Origin: Berberis thunbergii
Taxonomy: Eukaryota > Streptophyta > Magnoliopsida > Ranunculales > Berberidaceae
DNA length: 64,000 nt
NCBI GenBank assembly: GCA_003290165.1
Contig: QNQO01000799.1
Coordinates: 372,001-436,000 of the forward strand
Direction of reading: 5' to 3'
Of the stretch, positions 55,480 to 64,000 are shown one piece after another. Both the position numbers and the translations under genes were made by a program. The notes under the pieces are model-generated. The model was not told the DNA's origin. It was given only the letters and a program-made list of their open reading frames with translations, and did not search any database. Each line of letters starts with the position of its first letter. Position 1 is the first letter of the stretch.

Positions 55480-57825
55480 AATCCACCTCAAATGGAATTG
55501 TGTGTTTATTTTTAAGATGATCAAGAGAGCATGTTTATAAAAAAAATCAACTCCCAACATTTATAGGCTCGTCAAACGAAAATATCAAAATTGATGTAAT
55601 TAATTCCAGTCGTCCGTTTTATACTTGACAAATGTACACGTGTGTGACAACATTAGTTCGAGATATTTACATAAAGTAAAATGACAAAAAGATATTTCTA
55701 TTTTTCATATTTGATGCACTAACACCCTCTAAATGCATTTACTATGACAAATTGTTTCATTCTTTTCTAATGATTTGCAAATATTACACAATGCTTTACC
55801 TATTTCTTAAAATGTAAGAGTAAATACAATGACAAATGATATATTGAAATATCGAAGGAAACCAAACAAATAAGTAAGATTTATATATAAATACAATAAA
55901 ATATATGGAATATAAGTGCCCAATTACCAATTTAAATAGGTTTTTTATTAGGAAATACATTCTATTGTTAGGAAAATATCTTCCAGTATTAGGAAATACA
56001 TTCTATTGTTAGGAAAATATATTTAGCATATTGTGTTGCAAGTTTCATGGGGTTAAAAAACTTTCCGATGACTAGTGATTTGTTTCCTTGATTTGGAAGG
56101 TTTCCTAATGTACGGTGATTTCCTATTGTATTTTGACTACAGTATTTATATTGCTGATGAATGAATGAAAGAACACAATTTGACCTTAAACTTATCAATT
56201 TTTATCATGTGAAATGAATGCAGTTGTCCTTGGCTCCTTCTTGTTTCTCCTGTCAATGGCTATCATCAAGATTCGTCTCCTCCTTCTCCGACTGAAGAAT
56301 ATTGGGTTCTCTCCCCCCAGTTCTTCCTCTTCTCCTCCACATCCGTATCCATTTCCTTCTCTTTACTGCACACTTTAGTCTGCTACTCCCCTTACTCTCC
56401 ATGTTACTTATCACAATATTTCATTCAAAGAAAAACACAATCATTGTAGTGCAAAGATCAATGTAGTGTCCTTAATAAACTCCTCGTTATACCGAAATAG
56501 AGTTGTTGTACCGAATTAGATAAGCAAACGCATCTGTCTACTCTACTTAAGAATGTCGTGGCTCAACTAGAGGAAGAAAAAGTGGAACTACAACGCTCCT
56601 GGTTTACGAACTACCCTTGACTAACTTTAGCTAGGCTCGCCCACTAGGGGCATGGAAAGGACAAGGACAAGTCAGTGTAGACTTAGCTAGGCTGCCCAAT
56701 AGGGGCAGGGAAGGACAAGGACAAGGACAAGTAGAATAATTCTGCATGTTGTCTTTAATATTATTAAAAACCAAAATTTCCTACATTATCAGCTGGAAGT
56801 TTTGGCATGCATTTATTTAGCCCCAATTCTAGCTGCCTGGGAAAGGGAGATAACTGACCAGCAAGAATTACTCTTTAGATAACTGACAAAGCGTTACTGT
56901 TTGTATACACATGTACTGATATTTGCATGATTAATAAATTGTGATGGATAAATGTAAAGACCCATTATCATTTGAGTTGTCTTTGTTTATGTATAACAGT
57001 ATAACTAGGATATTTATGATTTATCTTTGTTTATGTACAACTAGGATAGGATATTTTAATAGTCAACATTTGGGAAATTATATATAGGCAGACAATATCT
57101 TCACTTTAATTTACTGAAGTTGTTCCACACCATTTTCCGTGAACCAGATGTTCCACTGCACTGTCGTTGCCTTGTCATTCTAGATTGTTTGTTGTTGCTT
57201 ACCCTTGTGTTGCTTTTGAATTTTGTTACAATTTACAACCTCATACATTCATAAAAGTAGTAAGATCGTGTTTGTTTGACCATTCTTGTGAATAGTGTGG
57301 CAGTCTTAGATTGTGTACCTTAATAATGTTTCTAAACTTGATTCTCAAATGAAGTAAAACAACCTTGTGGATAGTGTGGCGAATCCATTGGATTACAGTG
57401 CACTGCAGAAAACAGGGAGATAATAGGTGTTCAATGGAGAGAAGTTGCATGGTGTAGAACATCATGTTGAAACATGAGCTTCTTTATTATTATTACACCG
57501 GATACAATAGATTATAATACATGCTTCATATGATTTTATTGATCGGATTTTGTACGTATATCTTCATATAATTCACCTTACATGAATCACACACACACAC
57601 AAAATGATCTGCCAGAGAACAGGATCAGCTCATTTCAAAGTCGAGTGATCCTCCATATTAAGCAAAACTGAAGAGCAAATCTGCACCCCGTGTCTGCATT
57701 GCCCGGTGTTAGTTCCTAAATAGCTATTGGCTTGATATGCATGTTAACTTCGGTCGTGCCATTTCTGACCAAATTTTAAATTTTAGGCCAGACAAAACAC
57801 CAAGTCAGGAGCTATAACACACCTG
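55480..57825. other. LTR-like and repeat DNA between the hAT element and the bHLH gene
   Basis: 55950-56020 contains a 35-bp tandem repeat (TTAGGAAATACATTCTATTG), followed by LTR-like sequence with a possible end near 56215. 56640-56735 holds a local repeat with AAGGACAAGGACAAG. 56950-57240 again looks like an LTR (TTTGTTTATGTA repeats, TATATATAGGCAGAC promoter-like motif). 57480-57825 is probably the 3' UTR of the bHLH gene. No coding feature is supported. Confidence 0.4.
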
Positions 57826-59818
57826 CTATAATGTCGGGAAGCTAGCTTTGATAGGTGCCCAGATATCTGCACCATTGCTACGAGCAATGCCAAGGGTGCG
57901 AGAAATTGGTACAAGACAGAGACCCCGGCTTTGTAAACTATATTGCTCTGATTCCTGAAATAACGCAATGCAATTCATTTAGTGTAATTGCTCCTGGGGA
58001 ATGATTTTAAATATCAGAGTAATTATTATGCGAAGGGTTCATCCTAAAATTTGTTCTCCAAGGTACATGTCATCCTTCAATCCAAATTAGGAAACTTACT
58101 CCTGCTGTACTTACCAACATTTTGGATGTCGGTGAACTGAGAAGATATGGGGCACTCAACGCCTGATGCAACCAAATATGAAAAAAATAAAAATCACAAA
58201 TTAATTGAGGTGAAATAAAATTTACTAGACAACTTCAAAAATTATAAATTGAAAATTTATTGAGAAAAAGATTAAGGGCATATTACGATGAGGCTGGCTT
58301 ATAGGTTATAACCAATCTACCGGAGGACTGCATTTATCTGGATCACAAATGCTCCATTGATAGTCAAAATTGAGATTGGTTTATAGCCTATAAATGAAGG
58401 CATTGAAATACTGAGGAACTTGAGGCATTTGTTGGAGGTGAGAGGAATGGGTACAATCAATGAATCTGGTGCTCTGAGAAGATTGCAATACACAACCAAA
58501 TACGATCATCACACACATGATGCCGCCAGCTGATTTCTCCAAATTCCCATGCTTCGACCAAGATGGGGTGACCCATTTTACCACTCAATTAGTCCCATGC
58601 ATTTCTTTTGTATAGCCAAGAACAGTTTCAAACGAAGTAGCTTATGACCTATTTGGTTGCTTTTTGCCAGAGGCAAAAGCGTCGGTACCAGCTTGGGCAG
58701 CTTGGGTTTTGACTTAATATTAAAAATGGAATAAATGCCAAGTGTTAAATGAACAGTTTTCAATTCTATTGGTAAAGTTTGATTCCTTGGAACTGGTGTG
58801 TGTATACTTATAGGTACAAATGGTAAGAACCATCTTGTAAGTACTCATGAAAATGATGCTAACAAGCAAGTGTAATATTTTACTTACGAATTCCAAACTA
58901 CTTGAATTGATGGAGGTAGTAAAGAAGTGCAAAGGAGCATCTAACCTTGACTTGATCCTGAAGGAATTTGATATATTCCATTGCCTCAAAAAGGACAGAT
59001 GCTGTATCGGTCTGTTTTCAACAAGAAACATCAGCATGCAGCTCATGAATCCAAGAAGTTTAACATATATACCATGACAAAAGATTGTTCTATTTAAGTA
59101 ACATCTATAACGTCAGCATGCAGCTCATGAATCCAAGAAGTTTCGTATTGTGATCTAGACAGGCGATAAGAAAATGAACAAGGGCTGCTATAGTCTGCTA
59201 CAAATTTTCATATATGTGTATATATCCACACTTAAATAAATGAAGAGCCAGACATCAGACACAACAATTCGTCAAAAACTCAAACACCCACTCCTTATTG
59301 ATTTCTGTCGTAAAAGGAAGGGATCAAGAAATGATTACTGCAACTACTGCTGCATAAAATGAACAGCTAAATAGCCATACTGTATGGCCAAACTTGTTTC
59401 ACTGAAATTACTTGGAAAACTAATGGGACTGGCATACCTTCCCAAATGGTGAGACAAGTTGCTGCAGAGTTGCTACCCGCTCTCCCACCCTCTCTTTCCT
59501 TTCCTGCACAAATCAAAGACAGAGACATTAGGTTATCACGACTCACTGCCTAAAGGCAGAGCAATCTCATTTATAGAATTCCTCAACATTTTAAGTTCTC
59601 CAAAAACCAACTCTTCGTTCAGTGTAAAACAATCAATGAAATGCAAAAGGAATATAGTATACTGTTGGGCATAAGTAGTGTTTTTACAAGTATTTCCAGT
59701 CAAGAAAAGAGAACAATACCTTCATGGAGGTAGAGATTTCTGTCTTATGCCGCTTCGCTGTATTGCAAAATATTTTACCATGATCGAGTAAAGCAGGTCC
59801 TCGTTTATGCTCCATCAT
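57826..59818 (-). CDS. Atypical basic helix-loop-helix transcription factor, bHLH153-like
   Basis: Five minus-strand coding exons: 59818-59720, 59503-59438, 59011-58946, 58162-58115 and 57954-57826 (99, 66, 66, 48, 129 nt; 135 residues plus TAG), all GT-AG and all exact codon multiples. The protein starts [16 protein letters not shown] and has the [23 protein letters not shown], then [20 protein letters not shown] and DQVKALSAPYL. The C-terminus carries [20 protein letters not shown] and ADIWAPIK, characteristic of the bHLH153-type subgroup. The basic region lacks the usual H-E-R contact residues, so E-box binding is doubtful and dimer-based regulation is more likely. No damage is seen. A leader exon ends at a GTCAGT donor (60356), giving a 5' UTR intron of about 0.5 kb. 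To my knowledge its Arabidopsis counterpart (AT1G05710) neighbours the Sep15 gene, as here. Confidence 0.9.
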
Positions 59819-60355
59819 CTTGGTTCACTTTTTCTTCACCTATATCTACTGTGAATGATTATTGTATCCAGAGGGTTAAATAATACACATCATGGATTAA
59901 AGGGATTCTTCCTAGCATAACACTTAGTTCCAAATATCAGTTTATGTCAATAATACGAACTCTATCAAACTATATACTATGCGTCACCGGAAAAAAATAA
60001 TAATAATCTGGTCTGGTGGGATCCATCTCCAGTTTGAATAACATTTGATGTTTAAGCCTAGGCAATTACATTCAAACACCCTAAACCATTAACAAATTAG
60101 ATCCTGTTTTGGTTAGGTAATTAGGTAGACAAATCCATGGCATGAGAAAACAAAAAAGATAGTAGGCTCTTCCATGAAAATATAAAACAAATAAGATATA
60201 TTTAAATATTGAAGAGAAAAAGCTTGATTAAAGTTCCTCCATCACTACCACTGATAAAGAATACTAGCTAGCTAGCATGAAAGTAGTAGTAGTAGTAGTT
60301 CACTAAAAATATTTGAAGAGAAGAAGCTAATCATCAAGTAAAAATTTCAACTGAC

Positions 60356-60560
60356 CTTCAACTTCACTGTATAAGATTTTTTCACTTTTGAAACTTCAAT
60401 AGCTTCACCAAAAAAAAAAATGTTAGAAGAAATCTGTAGGTGGCCTGAAGCAGCAAATTTGCTGGGAGGAAATTGAAGAAACTAGTAAGTGTTGAAATGA
60501 ATGAAGGGAAAACCAGGGAATTAGGAGGAGGAGAAAAAGATGAGGCGCGAGAAAGAGAAA
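60356..60560 (-). other. Probable 5' UTR exon of the bHLH153-like gene
   Basis: On the minus strand a leader containing TTTCTCCTCCTCCTAATTCC and an A/T-rich stretch ends in GTTGAAG|GTCAGT at 60356. The matching acceptor, TAG before GTGAAGAAAAAGTGAACC, lies about 20 bp upstream of the start codon. The upstream limit is a guess. Confidence 0.5.
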
Positions 60561-62124
60561 CCAGTGTTTGGTGTTTCCACTGACGTAGTAGTAGGGGAGT
60601 TGGAAAAGTTTAATAACAAACCATGGACAGCTCATTTCCAGCCATGAGGATTTTGTTTGGACTTTCGATTTTCTAACTTTCTGGACCATTCTGACCATGA
60701 TGTCACTGTTCATGATGTCTCTGTTCTTGGCATTGGCTTTGGCTTTGGCTTCACTTAAAGGCATGCATGATAATGACGTAGTGTTTGTTTGAGTTCTTAG
60801 TCTTATTGATTTCGTGAAATTTCGCCAATTTTTTTTTTTTTTTTAGATTATGAAAAGAAAAATGACGAAACAAAAAATTAAATTTTTTGAGAGTTTTTTT
60901 TAAAATTTTGAGCTTTTTTGTAAATTTTTAGTTTTTTTTTTAAAATTATTTATTAATTTTTGAAATCACTCTTTAATTTCTTAATTATCACTTTTTCTTA
61001 TATTTATATATTGATTTTTGAAACTATACTATGATTTTATAATTATAGATATTTTGGTTTAATTTAATATGTTTAATACATTTATTTACTTGCATATTAT
61101 TTTTTTTCACATATTTAATATATCTCAAAATTCATTATATATTTCATGTCTCTTCAAAATTTTTACGTATTTTCTTTAGATACCAAAATATTTCTTAAAA
61201 TCATGAAATCAAAATTAACAAAATCAAAATCCTTGGTCTTAAAATACAAGCCTAGCCAAAGAGCTGAGCTTGAAAAAGTCAAGCGCTATCATCCCATGAA
61301 TTCCGCGCAAAGAGACATAAGTAGGAAAAACGAAAACGAAAGTATGCCATAGGAAAATCTTAAGTGTCTGGACTTGTGTCGAATGGCCAGACACCGTCCA
61401 CTTGCTTCGAGATATAAAATAGGTCCAGACACCGTAATAGTGCTCAAAATCGACATAAAATCACTTGTCACAAACTCTGAAACTTCATTTGTTGTCTGCC
61501 ATTTTTATATACACACACAATCAATCCTCCATTCACGTATATTTTGCTAGGGAAATCGAGGTCGAAGGAACGAACGAAGGATGATGAGAAAGCAAATTGT
61601 GTGATGTTGAGGATGCATCGATGACCTTCAGATAAGGCAAGCAGCAGCAGTTTCCTCCTCCTCACATGGGGTCCACATTGGTTGATTAACCTGCTCTCCT
61701 CAGCACATGGGCCCCACTCTGGATTTTCTTTTACTACATTTCTGTTTTGCATAAGATCTCAAGGGCCCTACCTACCTACATACTGTTCTTGTATTTCTTG
61801 GACATTTTTTCGACTTTTTTTTTATAATTTCACTGGTTTTATAAGTGGTAATTGTGATTTATTTCCAAGAGGAGAAGTAAAAATATGTTAAAAAAATAAT
61901 TAAAAAATGTCAACAAATATGGCTGGCTAGACAATACCGTGCGGCTGGCTAGGAGTCTTTCAAGGACGATTGATTTTCTAGTTTCGTGCAGGACCCAGGT
62001 GCTTATTCTCGACCAAATTCGTACCCACTAGCACAATGAAGGAACAATATTGATTTGTCTCTGTTTTCACTTTTTAGGAAACAAATAAACGAGCGAGGGA
62101 GGGTGGTGAAGTTAATCTAACTTA
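60561..62124. other. Upstream region of the bHLH gene and gene-free DNA
   Basis: The first few hundred bases are probably the bHLH promoter. 60820-61130 is extremely AT-rich with long T runs. No gene is recognised between 60.8 and 62.1 kb. Confidence 0.4.
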
Positions 62125-62452
62125 GGGTGTGATTGGTTGCATGGAATTCTATGTCATGGAAATTTATGAGGGGATCGCTACATTTTATGCTAAATTGATA
62201 TATCACTCCACATTTACCATTTGACCACCATTTGATTTTGTGATCAATGGTGGGAATGAAAGTCTCATGAACATGAGAATCCCACTCTTTGGCCATCCAA
62301 AGCATGTGATTCTCATGTTCATGGGACTTTCATTCCCACCATTGATCACAAAACCAAATGATGGATGTGGAGTGATATATCAATTTAGCCTAAAATGTAG
62401 TGGTCCCCTCATGGATTCTCATGGCATAGGATCCATGCAACCAAACACACCC
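62125..62452. mobile_element. Tourist-type MITE (PIF/Harbinger), copy 2, TTA target duplication
   Basis: GGGTGTGATTGGTTGCATGG at the left is inverted against CCATGCAACCAAACACACCC at the right, with long internal arms (GATTTTGTGATCAATGGTGG against CCACCATTGATCACAAAACC). It is flanked by TTA at 62122-62124 and 62453-62455. It is the same family as 18948-19243 but about 32 bp longer in the centre. Confidence 0.85.
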
Positions 62453-62455
62453 TTA

Positions 62456-63575
62456 ATGGGTTCGCCCACCCCCTTCCCCGTCTCGTCAGGAATCATGAAT
62501 CCTCGAATTTTTAAAAACTCCGCTTGTCAATCCGCCAATCCGTTTATATTGAACTAATATTGATTTACATCATGTTTATTCACTTGCTTCTTCTATTACG
62601 TTTGATTTGAGTTGCATTCCTTAATTTATGGCGATAATTCTCCCGACATTAGGTCCCAGTTTTATTTTGATTTTCATTTTCTTATTAAAAAAAAAACATG
62701 TATATCAAAGTTATATTTATGAATAATCGGTGAGTTTGTCGGAATTGATGTTTTCTTTTGCTTAAAAGGACCTAACTTTGATTAAATAATGTCAAATGTA
62801 AATGGGGCCACTCCACCGCCCACTTAAGAATTCTAAAGGAACTTTCATAAAATTCAAAAGAGCATCTTAAAAGTCCTCAAACATCATTTTCATGGTATAA
62901 AGATTTTGATAAGAAGATCAGGCATCTCATTGCCTTTCTTTTTCTACCTTTTGTTATCTGGTTATACTCATTAACTAGTAGCACACTCTAACTTTTGCTT
63001 AAAAAAAAAAAATTTAGTGGATCATCAATCAACTTATGCTCGTGCTCTCTACATAAATCTTTGTAAGATCTTATTTGTTTTGCTAAGGATAAACAATCTT
63101 TTCTAAAGTTACTCATGTAATTATTCCGTTGGTAATGGAATATCTCATGCAAGGAGTTTTGTCAAATCTTTGCTTATCTTTAGTCCCTCGTTTGCACTAA
63201 TATGTACTTTTGATGCACATGTTTTTGCACATATTTTTAATTTTATATCCTTTTCCTACTCCGTTTGAGTTATAATTTTAAGGAAAATTAAAAACCAACA
63301 TCAGAAATATTGTGTCAAAGTTTCAGCTCATTTCGACACACATGCCTCAAGATTCACGATAAGTGAGATAGAGGGAATTATTTATAAATATCACAAAGCA
63401 AGTGAGGGTCCATATTGTGTGCGATACAAACCAACCGGCTAGCGTTGTTTAAGACCACCCAAAAGGGTGATCCTTAAACACTCGTAAAGATTGTTTATCA
63501 AGATATTAAATTAGGGGGAAACCTAAGTACGTATCAAGGAACAATGTCAAAATGATCCCAAACTTTGACACGTTT
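62456..63575. other. Gene-free AT-rich DNA
   Basis: No coding or repeat feature recognised. Confidence 0.35.
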
Positions 63576-63577
63576 TT

Positions 63578-63665
63578 TATTAGGGGTGGGCACGGGACGG
63601 GATGGGACGAGATATACCCATCCCAACCTCGTCCCATCCCGGACGGGACAGGACGGGATAATCGT
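63578..63665. repeat. GGGACGGGA-rich hairpin, probable hAT-like MITE end
   Basis: TAGGGGTGGGCACGGGACGG is followed by inverted GGGATGGGACGAG / CTCGTCCCATCCC arms. TAGGGGTGGGCA is a common hAT MITE terminus in plants. The other end may lie beyond the window. Confidence 0.45.
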
Positions 63666-63679
63666 GCTAATCTGGACAT

Positions 63680-64000
63680 ATCAACTAGAATACATTTTGA
63701 ACATATTATAAACTAGAAGTCTGAAGTTCTAAAATACATAGAACATATTAAAATCTACTCAATTCTGCTGGAACATATTCTGCTAGAAGTCTGCTAGAAC
63801 ATATTCTGCTGGAACATATTAAAATACATAGAACATAATCAACTGCAATACATAGTCTACTAGAAGTCTAAAATACATAATCAAATCAACTCAATTCTGC
63901 TGGAACATATTAAAACAACTCAATACAAGTTTACAACAATTGTTCCAACAGTCTGAGCATAATCTATTGCTAGAAGTCTACTGGAACAGTCTGAGCATAA
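63680..64000 (+). repeat. Degenerate short tandem repeat array
   Basis: TCTGCTGGAACATATTAAAA, AAATACATAGAACATA and CTAGAAGTCT units recur irregularly up to the right edge. It is probably the interior of the element starting at 63578. Confidence 0.6.

Noticed and set aside
60423..60764. 113-codon minus-strand open frame upstream of the bHLH gene
   Set aside because: It overlaps the probable leader exon and promoter; the translation is low-complexity and unrecognised.
1..64000. tRNA, rRNA, CRISPR, bacterial operon or organellar insert
   Set aside because: None was seen. The coding units have spliceosomal introns and plant nuclear families. Plastid- or mitochondrion-derived tracts were considered for 42.7-43.1 kb but no organellar gene could be read.

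Overview
The window is plant nuclear DNA, almost certainly from a eudicot. It is AT-rich, has GT-AG introns and CT-rich 5' leaders, encodes plant-specific families (DCD domain, plant bHLH), and is full of plant transposons: Tourist MITEs, hAT, TRIM/LTR, Ty3/gypsy and LINE remnants. I cannot name the species. All calls come from reading translations and splice sites by eye; no database search was run.

Layout. (1) 1-1176, minus: the 5' part of a DCD-domain gene that runs off the left edge. (2) 1.2-11.4 kb: transposon-derived DNA with a frameshifted NFD6-like gene at 9.76-10.1 kb. (3) 11.4 kb, plus: exon 1 of a Sep15/selenoprotein F homologue. Its phase-matched second exon (51.05 kb) and its last exon (52.4 kb) lie about 39.5 kb downstream, and the exons between those two were not found. 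(4) 11.6-51 kb: inside this span are an mL43 exon, a FAN1 nuclease pseudogene whose C-terminal exons (19.5-29.35 kb) lie upstream of its N-terminal exons (39.08-40.54 kb), a papain-type protease fragment, an apparently intact ELF1 gene (31.37-31.81 kb), and a minus-strand run of CTR9, AAA-ATPase and NDB gene fragments (32.07-36.24 kb). LINE, Ty3/gypsy and MITE remnants fill the rest. (5) 52.5-57.6 kb: LINE, LTR-like and hAT insertions. (6) 57.8-59.8 kb, minus: an intact five-exon bHLH153-like gene. (7) 60.5-64 kb: gene-free, with a second Tourist copy and low-complexity repeats at the right edge.

The genes that look functional are the DCD gene (partial), ELF1 and the bHLH153-like gene. To my knowledge bHLH153 and the Sep15 homologue are neighbours in Arabidopsis (AT1G05710/AT1G05720), so the 51-60 kb end looks like the ancestral Sep15 locus and the 11.6-51 kb block looks like inserted or rearranged material. 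No genes here form a pathway. The main interest is structural: a circularly permuted FAN1, a host gene split by a large block, a cluster of gene fragments with preserved splice sites, and a GC-rich hairpin MITE family with one copy just upstream of the ELF1 promoter.
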